DNA of 64,000 bases from Actibacterium ureilyticum (GTDB lineage Bacteria; Pseudomonadota; Alphaproteobacteria; Rhodobacterales; Rhodobacteraceae), in the NCBI RefSeq assembly GCF_002285435.1, contig NZ_NSBT01000036.1, positions 53,457 to 117,456 of the forward strand. The letters run 5' to 3'. Positions within the stretch are counted from its first letter, which is position 1. The number at the start of each line of letters is the position of its first letter. This document shows, piece after piece, positions 1-8,564 of this stretch. Below the pieces are notes generated by a model. It worked only from the letters and a program-made list of their open reading frames with translations. It was not told the origin of the DNA and did not search any database. Position numbers and translations under genes: made by a program.

Positions 1-638
1 ATGTCGGCGGCAATCGCGTCGCCCGCATCGCCGAACCCCGCGCGGTTGCCCACCGCGCCGCCCAGTTGCAGCAACTCGACCCCGGGGCGCAGATCGCGCA
101 GCGCGGCGATGTGGTCTTCGACCGCGATCCGCCAGGGCGCAAGCCGGTCGGCCACCTGCATCGGCAGCGCCGCCTGCATCCGCGTGCGGCCCATCAGCGG
201 GTTCGCGCCAAAGGCCTGCTCCAACGCCTCGACCTGATGGGCGATGGCGGCCAGACGCCCGGCAACCAGATCCGACATGTCGCGCAGGATCAGCACCGTG
301 GCGGTGTCGATCACATCTTGCGAGGTCGCGCCGGTATGCACCAGCTTGGCATCCTGCCCCACGGCACCGCGCAGCTGCCGGATCAGCTCCGGCACCGGCA
401 GGCCATCGCCCCCGGTCGCGGCGCTTAGCGCGCCCATGTCGGGCGAAAAACCGTCGATCTGCCAGGCGACAGCTTCACAGGCGTCGGGCGCAGCCTGCCC
501 CACCGCCCCCATGGCGCGGGTCAGGGCGGCTTCGAACCGCAGCATCGCCTGTATCTGGCGGTCCGGAGACCAGATCGCCGCCGCGTCGTCATCGCCGATC
601 AGGCCCCAGAGCCAGCTTTGTTCCAATGCCGGGATCAC
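1..638 (-). CDS. pcaB: 3-carboxy-cis,cis-muconate cycloisomerase, 3' end outside window
   Basis: PcaB performs the cycloisomerisation of beta-carboxymuconate to gamma-carboxymuconolactone in the protocatechuate branch. Reading the minus strand from a GTG at 638 gives about 212 codons of open frame. It contains the fumarase/argininosuccinase-superfamily stretch HTGATSQD followed by VIDTA, and later a GGAVGNRAGF stretch typical of PcaB-type lyases. The GTG overlaps the stop of pcaD (ATGTGA junction), so the two are translationally coupled and this is the last pca gene visible. The C-terminal half lies beyond base 1. The GTG start is inferred from the coupling. Confidence 0.9.
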   Translation of the reverse strand, partial: MIPALEQSWLWGLIGDDDAAAIWSPDRQIQAMLRFEAALTRAMGAVGQAAPDACEAVAWQIDGFSPDMGALSAATGGDGLPVPELIRQLRGAVGQDAKLVHTGATSQDVIDTATVLILRDMSDLVAGRLAAIAHQVEALEQAFGANPLMGRTRMQAALPMQVADRLAPWRIAVEDHIAALRDLRPGVELLQLGGAVGNRAGFGDAGDAIAAD

Positions 639-1420
639 ATCATGCCCTCGTAAAGCGCCATCAGGATTTCGGCCACTTTCTCAGGTGCTTCAATGGATGG
701 CAAATGCCCCACCCCGGCGATCTCGGAAAATTGTGCGCCGTCGATCAGATCGGCCAGCCCGCCCACCACGTCGGTTGGGGTCGCCTGATCGGCGCTTCCT
801 GCGATACAGGCCACCGGAAGCTGAAGCGCACGGGTGCTTTCGGTCAGGTCCGCGTCGCGTACCGCACGACACGCGGCGACATACCCACCCAGCGGCGTGC
901 GGACCAGCATGTTGCGATAGCCCGCCACCGCCGCTGGCTGTCCCGACAGGAAGCCGGGCGAGAACCAACGCTCCAGCACCGCGTCCGCCATCGGGGCGAT
1001 GCCGCCCTGCTCCAGCGCCGCGATGCGGGTGTCCCACATCTCGGGCGTGCCGATCCGCGCGGCGGTGTTCGACAGGATCAGACCGGCAATCAGGTCGGGC
1101 CGGTGCGCGGCCATGTGCTGGCCGATCTGCCCGCCCATCGACACCCCGCAGAACAGCGCGCCCGAAAGCCCGCAGTGATCCATCACCCCGGCCATGTCGG
1201 CGGCGTGATCGGCGATGCTGCTGGCGCCGGTGTCGGACAACCCGTGACCGGATTTGTCCATGCACAGCACCGGCAGCTCGGCAGGCAGACGCGCGATTAC
1301 CCCGTCCCAGATCCGCAGATCGGTGCCCAGCGAATTGGCAAACACCACCGGACGCGCGCCGGCCCGCCCGGGCCGGAACGCCACATGCAGCACCCGCTGG
1401 CCGATCCTTACGAATTCCAT
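635..1420 (-). CDS. pcaD: 3-oxoadipate enol-lactonase
   Basis: Hydrolyses beta-ketoadipate enol-lactone to beta-ketoadipate. The 261-residue product is an alpha/beta hydrolase of normal PcaD length. Visible catalytic residues are nucleophile Ser94 in GVSMGG, Asp211 in AGSADQ and His239 in GVGHLP; the oxyanion region is FANSLGTD near residue 30. The ATG at 1420 is chosen because homology starts at MEFVRIG; a longer frame upstream has no family similarity. It sits 25 bases after pcaG and overlaps pcaB, inside the pob/pca operon. Confidence 0.93.
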   Translation of the reverse strand: MEFVRIGQRVLHVAFRPGRAGARPVVFANSLGTDLRIWDGVIARLPAELPVLCMDKSGHGLSDTGASSIADHAADMAGVMDHCGLSGALFCGVSMGGQIGQHMAAHRPDLIAGLILSNTAARIGTPEMWDTRIAALEQGGIAPMADAVLERWFSPGFLSGQPAAVAGYRNMLVRTPLGGYVAACRAVRDADLTESTRALQLPVACIAGSADQATPTDVVGGLADLIDGAQFSEIAGVGHLPSIEAPEKVAEILMALYEGMM

Positions 1421-1445
1421 GGTTTGCGCTCCTGTCCGGGCGATT

Positions 1446-2141
1446 TCAGATGTCGAAGAATACCGTCTCGCCCTCGCCCTGAAGCCGGATGTCGAAACGA
1501 TAGACCTGCACGCCATCGCGCATCCCGGCCTGTTTCGCGATCAGCGTCGGGCGGCGGCTTTCCCATTCGATCAGGTTCAGCACCGGATCGGTGGCGTTCG
1601 CCGCGCCCTCGTCTTCGAAATACATCCTTGTGTTCAGCCCGATATTGATGCCACGCGCGACAATCCACAGGTTGATATGCGGGGCCATGTCGTGATGCGC
1701 CTCGTCCGCGCGGCCCTGCCAGTCGTCATTGGCATGCGCGGGCGGGTGCAGCGGCCCCGACCCCAGCTTGCGCCGCGCGCGCACGGGCCCGGGCTTCACG
1801 GTGTCGAAGCCCCATTCGCCGGTCTCGAAATCGGTGATGACCCGGCCCCAGCCGCGAAAGCCGTCCTCGACTTCGCCGCCGCCTTCGGGATGGGCATAGA
1901 TGCCGGCGGCATTGGCCTGCCAGGCCTCGATCAGCACGTCCTTGACCGGGTTGCCGGTGCCGTCGATCACCACGCCCTCGACCCGGATGCGTTCGCCCTT
2001 GGCATTCGGCCCGGCAATGTCCCAGCCCAGTTCCTGGCGATAGATGTCGAAACCCGCCGCGCCGGGGGCCAGCCCGATATGCACATAAGGACCGGCGGTC
2101 TGCGATGGGGTTTCCTTCAGATAATCCAGACGCTGCACCAT
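1446..2141 (-). CDS. pcaG: Protocatechuate 3,4-dioxygenase alpha subunit
   Basis: Non-catalytic alpha chain of the intradiol dioxygenase that opens protocatechuate to 3-carboxymuconate. Family landmarks are the start LDYLKETPSQTAGPY, VLIEAWQANAAG, and APHINLWIVARGINIGLNTRMYFEDE near the C-terminus. At 231 residues it is about 30 longer than the usual length near 200. The excess is a His- and Arg-rich loop around residues 121-151, just before APHINL. Start ATG at 2141 lies two bases after the pcaH stop, so PcaH and PcaG are coupled, as expected for a heteromeric enzyme. Confidence 0.95.
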   Translation of the reverse strand: MVQRLDYLKETPSQTAGPYVHIGLAPGAAGFDIYRQELGWDIAGPNAKGERIRVEGVVIDGTGNPVKDVLIEAWQANAAGIYAHPEGGGEVEDGFRGWGRVITDFETGEWGFDTVKPGPVRARRKLGSGPLHPPAHANDDWQGRADEAHHDMAPHINLWIVARGINIGLNTRMYFEDEGAANATDPVLNLIEWESRRPTLIAKQAGMRDGVQVYRFDIRLQGEGETVFFDI

Positions 2142-2143
2142 GA

Positions 2144-3252
<1,109 letters not shown>

Positions 3253-3285
3253 CTTGCAATTCCTTCCCGGGTCCGGGCCGACCCG

Positions 3286-4455
3286 TCAATAGGGCAAACC
3301 CACATAGTTTTCGGCCATCGCCTGTTGCGCCGCGCTGTTGTCGCGCAGGAATTCCAGCTCGGCGATCTGCATCTTCAGGTCGAATGCCGTCTGTTCGGGA
3401 TACCGATGCAGCAGTGACGAGAACCACCACGAGAACCGCTCGGCCTTCCAGATGCGTTTCAATGCCTTTTCGGAATAGCTGTCGATCCCCTGCGCGGAGC
3501 CGTCCTCGTAGAATGCCCGCAACCCGTTATACAGGTAATGGATGTCCGACGCCGCGGTGTTCAGCCCCTTGGCTCCGGTGGGCGGCACGATATGCGCGGC
3601 GTCCCCGCACAGGAACAACCGGCCCCAGCGCATCGGCTCGGTCACAAAGGACCGCAGCGGCGCGATGGATTTTTCGATCGACGGGCCGGTGACCAGCTTG
3701 TCGGCCATATCGGCGGGGATGCGGCGTTTCAACTCGGCCCAGAAATCATCGTCGCTCCAATCGCCGGGCGCGTCGGTCAGCGGGCACTGGATGTAATAGC
3801 GGCTGAGGTTTTCGTTGCGCATCGAACACAGCGCGAAGCCGCGCGGCGAATTGGCATAGATCAGCTCGTGATGCACCGGCGGGGTTTCCGACAGCACACC
3901 CAGCCAACCAAAGGGATAGACCTTTTCGTATTCGCGGCGCACGGTCTCGGGGATGGTCTTGCGGCTGACTCCGTGAAACCCGTCGCAGCCCGCCACGAAA
4001 TCGCATTCGATCCGCCGCGCCGCGCCGTCCACGGTATAGCTCACCGCCGGGGCATCGGTATCGGCGCCGTGGATCGTGACATCCTCGACCTGATATTCGA
4101 TCTTGCCACCGGCCTTTTCGCGCGCGGCATACAGGTCGCGGGTCAGTTCGGTCTGGCCATAGACGATGACCGGCGTTCCGGTCAGCCCGGCGAAATCGAC
4201 ACGAAACATCGTGTCGCCAAAGGACACCATGGTGCCGTCATGCACGTGACCCTCGGCATGCATCCGGTCGGCGCAGCCGGCTTCCTCCATCAGCGCGACC
4301 AGACCACGTTCCAGCACGCCCGCGCGGATCCGGCCCAGGACATAGTCCTTTGTCTTGCGCTCCAGCACGACGCTGTCGATCCCGCGCCGGTGCAGAAGCT
4401 GCGACAGCAAAAGCCCGGACGGCCCTGCACCGATGATGGCAACCTGCGTTTTCAT
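3286..4455 (-). CDS. pobA: 4-hydroxybenzoate 3-monooxygenase
   Basis: FAD- and NAD(P)H-dependent hydroxylase converting 4-hydroxybenzoate to protocatechuate. The 389-residue protein begins MKTQVAIIGAGPSG (dinucleotide fold at residues 9-14) and has the second FAD motif CGDAAHIVPPTG at 283-294 followed by AKGLNTAASD. Length matches the class A hydroxylase PobA. ATG 4455 is preceded by a strong GGGAGGGG site at 4461-4468; the longer open frame upstream is antisense to pcaQ. First gene of pobA-pcaCHGDB, divergent from pcaQ. Confidence 0.96.
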   Translation of the reverse strand: MKTQVAIIGAGPSGLLLSQLLHRRGIDSVVLERKTKDYVLGRIRAGVLERGLVALMEEAGCADRMHAEGHVHDGTMVSFGDTMFRVDFAGLTGTPVIVYGQTELTRDLYAAREKAGGKIEYQVEDVTIHGADTDAPAVSYTVDGAARRIECDFVAGCDGFHGVSRKTIPETVRREYEKVYPFGWLGVLSETPPVHHELIYANSPRGFALCSMRNENLSRYYIQCPLTDAPGDWSDDDFWAELKRRIPADMADKLVTGPSIEKSIAPLRSFVTEPMRWGRLFLCGDAAHIVPPTGAKGLNTAASDIHYLYNGLRAFYEDGSAQGIDSYSEKALKRIWKAERFSWWFSSLLHRYPEQTAFDLKMQIAELEFLRDNSAAQQAMAENYVGLPY

Positions 4456-4469
4456 CGAACCCCTCCCGA

Positions 4470-4520
4470 TCGTTTGACAAGACCATGAATAATCAATTAT
4501 GGAAAGTAAAATGACTTCTG
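4470..4520. promoter_or_regulatory. Divergent pobA/pcaQ control region with palindrome
   Basis: Between pobA and pcaQ there are only 84 bases. They contain a perfect 5-2-5 inverted repeat, ATAATCAATTAT at 4489-4500, in an AT-rich pocket. A TTGACA hexamer lies at 4474-4479 on the plus strand, though no convincing minus-10 follows. LysR-type proteins normally bind AT-rich interrupted palindromes between their own gene and the divergent target. PcaQ binding here is inferred from position. Confidence 0.5.
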
Positions 4521-4539
4521 ATTGGATTTGATTTCCAAT

Positions 4540-5493
4540 ATGGCAACAAACAAGGCCAAACAGATCAAGATGCGGCACCTGTCGGCCTTCGTGGAATCCA
4601 CGCGCGCCGGGTCGCTGAAGCTGGCCGCCGAACGTCTGTTCCTGACCCAACCGGCGATTTCCAAGACCCTGAAGGACCTTGAGGAGATCCTGGGCGTCAG
4701 CCTGATGGACCGGGGCCGCGGCGGGCTGAGCCTGACGCGCGAGGGCGAGGTTCTGCTGCCCTTCGCCGAACAAAGCCTGGCCGCGCTGGAACACGGGCTG
4801 TCCAGCCTGGAAGCGATCAATGCGGGCGATGCCAGCCCGCTGCGCGTGGGGGCGTTGCCGTCGGTCGCGGCGGACCTGCTGCCGGTCGCGGTGGATGTCT
4901 TTGCCCGGCTGTCGCCTGCAACCCCCGTCACCGTGGAAGAGGGGCGCATCAGCTCGATGCTGGAACATCTGCGGATGGGCTATCTGGAATTCGTGATCGG
5001 CCGCCTGGGCAAGCCCGAGACCATGATCGGCCTGAGCTTTACCCAGCTTTATGCGGAAAACGTCGTCTTTGCGGTGGCGGCGGATCACCCGCTGGCGCAG
5101 GGATGCGAGCTTGAGGATATCGCCAACTGGCTGGTGCTGTACCCGCCCGCGACCGCCGCGATCCGGTCCTTTGTCGACCGGTTCATGATCACCAAGGGGA
5201 TCGGGCGGCTGCCCGACCGGCTGGACACCGTTTCCGGCGCCTTCGGGCGGTCGATGACCCTGGGTCCGCGCAAGGCGATCTGGATCATCTCCGAAGGCGT
5301 GGTGTCGCGCGATATCGCGGCCGGGCGCATGGTGGCGCTGCCGCTCGACACCTCGGCGATGGCCGGGCCGATCGGGATCATGGCCCGCTCCGAGGAAGAC
5401 CCGACGCCGCCCATGCGCCTGTTCCGACAGGCATTGCTGGCCGCCCGCGATCAGACGCGAGGGCTGGCCGAACCCTCAACCGAAACCCCGTAA
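4540..5493 (+). CDS. pcaQ: LysR-family regulator of protocatechuate catabolism
   Basis: LysR-type transcriptional regulator, 317 residues from ATG 4540. Helix-turn-helix residues lie near 10-70 (KMRHLSAFVESTRAGSLKLAAERLFLTQPAISKTLKDLEE region), followed by a substrate-binding domain. Similarity to the PcaQ/GbpR branch, and divergence from pobA-pca, point to control of the protocatechuate operon, where beta-carboxymuconate-type intermediates act as coinducers in related species. A TTG 18 bases upstream (4522) is an alternative start. The BKACE gene follows 16 bases after the stop. Confidence 0.88.
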   Translation: MATNKAKQIKMRHLSAFVESTRAGSLKLAAERLFLTQPAISKTLKDLEEILGVSLMDRGRGGLSLTREGEVLLPFAEQSLAALEHGLSSLEAINAGDASPLRVGALPSVAADLLPVAVDVFARLSPATPVTVEEGRISSMLEHLRMGYLEFVIGRLGKPETMIGLSFTQLYAENVVFAVAADHPLAQGCELEDIANWLVLYPPATAAIRSFVDRFMITKGIGRLPDRLDTVSGAFGRSMTLGPRKAIWIISEGVVSRDIAAGRMVALPLDTSAMAGPIGIMARSEEDPTPPMRLFRQALLAARDQTRGLAEPSTETP

Positions 5494-5509
5494 CCACAGG
5501 CTGACCTTA

Positions 5510-6349
5510 ATGTCCCAGACCCCCTGCATCATCTGCGTGGCGATCACCGGATCGCTGCCGCAGAAATCCGACAACCCCGCCGTGCCGATCACGGTCGGCG
5601 AACAGGTCGAAAGCACGCATGAAGCGTTCGAGGCTGGCGCCGCCATCGTTCACGCCCATGTCCGCAACGACGATGGCACGCCCAGTTCCGACCCCGAGAA
5701 ATTCGCCCGCCTGAAAGAGGGGCTGGAAAAGCACTGCCCGGGGATGATCATCCAGTTTTCAACCGGCGGGCGCTCTGGCGCGGGACAGACCCGTGGCGGG
5801 ATGCTGCCGCTGCAACCGGACATGGCCTCGCTTTCCGTAGGGTCGAACAATTTCCCGACCCGCGTCTACGAGAACCCGCCGGATCTGGTGCAATGGCTGG
5901 CCAGCGAGATGGTCGAACACGGCGTAAAGCCCGAGATCGAGGCCTTTGACCTGAGCCATATCCTGCAGGCAAAGGCAATGTGGGAACGCGGCGAGATTGC
6001 GGAACGCCCCTATGTGCAATTCGTGATGGGGGTCAAGAACGCCATGACCGTCGATCGCGATGTATTCGAATACTATATCCACACGGTCAAGCGGCTGTTC
6101 GGCGCGGATGTGCCCTGGTGCGCCGCCGGGATCGGGCGCGAGCAGATCACACTGAACGACTGGGCCGTCAGCAACGGTGGCCATGCCCGCACCGGGCTTG
6201 AGGACAACGTGCGCCTGAACAAGACGACGCTGGCGCCGTCGAATGCCGCGCTGGTGCGCCGCGTGGCCGAGATTTGCGACAAATACGAACGCCCCGTGGC
6301 CAGCTGGCAGCAGGCGCGTCAGATCCTGGGCCTTTCGCCCGCGGCTTAA
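5510..6349 (+). CDS. BKACE-family beta-keto acid cleavage enzyme (DUF849)
   Basis: 279-residue TIM-barrel enzyme of the Kce/BKACE family. These zinc enzymes convert a beta-keto acid plus acetyl-CoA into acetoacetate plus the shortened acyl-CoA. Zinc ligands are visible as His48 and His50 (IVHAHVRND) and Glu231 (RTGLED), matching the Kce pattern. It lies 16 bases after pcaQ on the same strand and shares four bases with the convergent marR stop. The pca genes here lack pcaIJ and pcaF, so beta-ketoadipate is an attractive substrate: products would be succinyl-CoA and acetoacetate. The family is certain; the substrate is inferred from context. Confidence 0.9.
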   Translation: MSQTPCIICVAITGSLPQKSDNPAVPITVGEQVESTHEAFEAGAAIVHAHVRNDDGTPSSDPEKFARLKEGLEKHCPGMIIQFSTGGRSGAGQTRGGMLPLQPDMASLSVGSNNFPTRVYENPPDLVQWLASEMVEHGVKPEIEAFDLSHILQAKAMWERGEIAERPYVQFVMGVKNAMTVDRDVFEYYIHTVKRLFGADVPWCAAGIGREQITLNDWAVSNGGHARTGLEDNVRLNKTTLAPSNAALVRRVAEICDKYERPVASWQQARQILGLSPAA

Positions 6350-6828
6350 TCGCCCGCCCTGGCGTCGCCGGGATCGACCAGCGGCGCCCGGCTCAGGTGG
6401 TTGCCCGCATCGGCGGCCTTGGTCGCCAGCCGCAGGAATTCCTGCTGCTCCTGCGGGTCCAACCCGCCCAGGATGTCCTGTTGCAGATCCTGTACCAGCG
6501 GCATCACCCGGGCCAACAGCGCGCGGCCCGGCTCGGTCAGGGTCGCAACCCGCGCGCGGCGGTCACGCGCGCTGACCTTGCGCGCGACATAGCCCTTTGA
6601 TTCCAGCCGATCGACCACCCCGCCGATCGTGGCCCGGTCATAGGCGATCAGCCCCGCCAGGCTGGCCTGATCGATCCCGGGATTGACCCGAATCGCGTTC
6701 AGCGCCGCAAATTGCACCGGAGTCAGATCGATTCCGTTGGATTTCATCCGGTCCTGAAAGATCGATACCGAGATCTGGTTGAGCCGCCGGATCAGGTGGC
6801 CCGCCATATTGTAGATTTCCAGTTTCAT
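6346..6828 (-). CDS. MarR-family transcriptional regulator
   Basis: 160-residue winged-helix protein of MarR type. Dimerisation helices flank a central wHTH (IDQASLAGLIAYDRATIGGVVDRLESKGYV, residues about 54-83) with the wing RDRRARVATLTEPG near 90-103. It is divergent from the TRAP/3-hydroxybenzoate/gentisate operon across a 147-base region containing repeated octamers. Family precedent suggests a repressor relieved by an aromatic acid such as 3-hydroxybenzoate or gentisate. The ligand is not identifiable from sequence. Confidence 0.9.
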   Translation of the reverse strand: MKLEIYNMAGHLIRRLNQISVSIFQDRMKSNGIDLTPVQFAALNAIRVNPGIDQASLAGLIAYDRATIGGVVDRLESKGYVARKVSARDRRARVATLTEPGRALLARVMPLVQDLQQDILGGLDPQEQQEFLRLATKAADAGNHLSRAPLVDPGDARAGD

Positions 6829-6895
6829 AACTTCACTTTACCAGATTTCATCTGAGCGACACCAATCACGGGTGACACGTGACCGGGAATGAGCA

Positions 6896-6962
6896 AGCTT
6901 AGTATGTTGACTCATGTCAATGCTAAGCATACTTACGATATGCGTACATACTAATTGCGTAC
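6896..6962. promoter_or_regulatory. Candidate MarR operators and operon promoter
   Basis: An octamer occurs three times in 56 bases: TTAGTATG (6899-6906), CATACTTA (6928-6935) and CATACTAA (6947-6954). The second is inside the perfect palindrome TAAGCATACTTA (6924-6935). TGCGTAC is also directly repeated (6941-6947 and 6956-6962). A TTGACT hexamer at 6907-6912 could be a minus-35, so repressor bound to these sites would block transcription of dctP. Function is inferred. Confidence 0.55.
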
Positions 6963-6975
6963 GGGAGGAAACGCG

Positions 6976-8001
6976 ATGACTTTCAAATCAGCCCTTTTGG
7001 GGACCCTGGCCAGCTGCGCCCTTTTCGCCGGATCGGCCAAGGCCGAGGATGTCACGCTGCTGATGCACCATTTCCTGTCGCCGGCCGCCAATGCGCACAA
7101 GCTGATGCTGCAAGGCTGGGCCGATGACGTGACCGAGGCCAGCGATGGCCGCATCAAGGTCGAAATCTTCCCCGCCATGTCGATGGGCGGCAAACCGGGC
7201 GAGCTGTACAGCCAGGTGCGCGACGGCACCGCCGATATCGTCTGGACGCTGCTGGGCTATACCCCCGGCGTCTTCCCCCGGACCGAGGTTTTCGAGCTGC
7301 CGACCGTGCATCGCGGCTCGGCCGCGGCCACGACCCAGGCGCTGAACGCATCGTTCGACCTGCTGGCTGACGATTTCAAGGACATCAAGGTCCTGTTCCT
7401 GCACACCCATGACGGCAACCTGATCCATTCGGCCACCAAGCCGGTCGAAACGCTTGATGACGTTGCGGGCATGAAGCTGCGCACGCCGGGCCGCACCGGC
7501 GCCTGGGTGATCGAGGGCATGGGCGCCGAACCCGTGGCCATGCCGGTGCCCGCCCTGCCCGAGGCGATGTCCAAAGGCGTCGTCGATGGCGCGCTGACCA
7601 CATACGAGATCGTGCCCGCGCTGAAGCTGCAGGAGCTGGACAAATACGTGACCGAGCTGCCCGATGGCGACCGGTTCGGTACCGCCGTCTTCATGCTGGC
7701 GATGAACAAAGACACCTATGCCGGGCTTGATGACGAGCTGAAGGCGGTGATCGACGCCCATGCGCTGACCAATGTCTCGGCCGAGATCGGCCAGATGTGG
7801 GAAGGGTTCGAACAAAGCGGCCTGGACGCGCTGGCCGGCAAGGGGATCACCCCCACCGTTGTCAGTGCCGAGGAAGGCGCCAAGTTCGAGGCCATGAACC
7901 AGGCGGTCGTCGACCGCTGGATCGAGGATGTCACCGCACAGGGCATCGACGGCGCCGCGCTGGTCGACGCCGCCCGTGCAGCCGTGAACGCCGCGCAGTA
8001 A
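6976..8001 (+). CDS. TRAP transporter periplasmic solute-binding protein (DctP family)
   Basis: 341-residue substrate-binding component of a tripartite ATP-independent periplasmic transporter. A cleavable signal peptide covers residues 1-23 (ends SAKA, before EDV). The mature protein carries the family segment LRTPGRTGAWVIEGMGAEPVAMPVPALPEAMSKGVVDG, including the Arg that normally pairs with a carboxylate. ATG 6976 has a GGGAGG ribosome site. First gene of the gentisate operon, so the cargo is probably 3-hydroxybenzoate, gentisate or a related aromatic acid; this is inference from context. Confidence 0.93.
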   Translation: MTFKSALLGTLASCALFAGSAKAEDVTLLMHHFLSPAANAHKLMLQGWADDVTEASDGRIKVEIFPAMSMGGKPGELYSQVRDGTADIVWTLLGYTPGVFPRTEVFELPTVHRGSAAATTQALNASFDLLADDFKDIKVLFLHTHDGNLIHSATKPVETLDDVAGMKLRTPGRTGAWVIEGMGAEPVAMPVPALPEAMSKGVVDGALTTYEIVPALKLQELDKYVTELPDGDRFGTAVFMLAMNKDTYAGLDDELKAVIDAHALTNVSAEIGQMWEGFEQSGLDALAGKGITPTVVSAEEGAKFEAMNQAVVDRWIEDVTAQGIDGAALVDAARAAVNAAQ

Positions 8002-8012
8002 GCGCCATCGCC

Positions 8013-8034
8013 GGGGGGGGGGCGAATGTCCCCC
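8013..8034 (+). other. G10 tract and stem-loop between dctP and dctQ
   Basis: Ten consecutive G residues (8013-8022) are followed by CGAATGT and CCCCC (8030-8034), allowing a G5/C5 stem with a seven-base loop just after the binding-protein gene. Such intercistronic hairpins often protect the upstream message and raise binding-protein levels relative to membrane subunits. The run is also a place where replication or sequencing slippage is likely. Confidence 0.5.
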
Positions 8035-8066
8035 GCATCCGAAACTTCTGCCTGAAAGGGCCCCGC

Positions 8067-8564
8067 ATGACCCGCCTGCTGGAGCGGACCGCCGATCTTT
8101 TCGCGCTGATCGGTGGCGCCGTTGTCATCTTTATCGTGCTTGTCACGACGCTTAACGCCGGGGCGTTGATCCTGGACCGGATCGCCGGGCTGTTCGGCTC
8201 CGATGTCTCGGCCCTGCCCGGGTACGAGGAACTGGTGCGGCTGTCGATTTCCGTCGCGGCGCTGATGTTCTTTCCCTATTGCCAGATGAAACGCGGGCAT
8301 GTGGCCGTTGACCTGTTCGTGGCGCGCCTGCCGCAGGTGATCAAGACCGCGCTGGAACGGGTCTGGCTGCTGCTGACCGCCGGGATCGCGCTGTTCCTGG
8401 CCTGGTGGATGGTGCACGGGCTGTTCGAAAAGCGCGACGACGGCGTGATCACCGGTGTGCTGGGCCTGCCGGAATGGCCGTTCTATGCCCCGGGTATTGC
8501 CGCGCTTATCCTGTGGGCCGCCATCGCCCTGACCCAGATCCCGGGGGCGCGCCATCATGCTTGA
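8067..8564 (+). CDS. TRAP transporter small permease (DctQ family)
   Basis: 165-residue small membrane subunit with four predicted transmembrane helices (near residues 12-34, 52-70, 93-114 and 137-157). The family stretch KRGHVAVDLF follows helix 2. It links the binding protein to the large permease. The ATG at 8067 lies 65 bases after dctP, and the reading frame overlaps dctM by eight bases, so Q and M are coupled. Confidence 0.9.
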   Translation: MTRLLERTADLFALIGGAVVIFIVLVTTLNAGALILDRIAGLFGSDVSALPGYEELVRLSISVAALMFFPYCQMKRGHVAVDLFVARLPQVIKTALERVWLLLTAGIALFLAWWMVHGLFEKRDDGVITGVLGLPEWPFYAPGIAALILWAAIALTQIPGARHHA

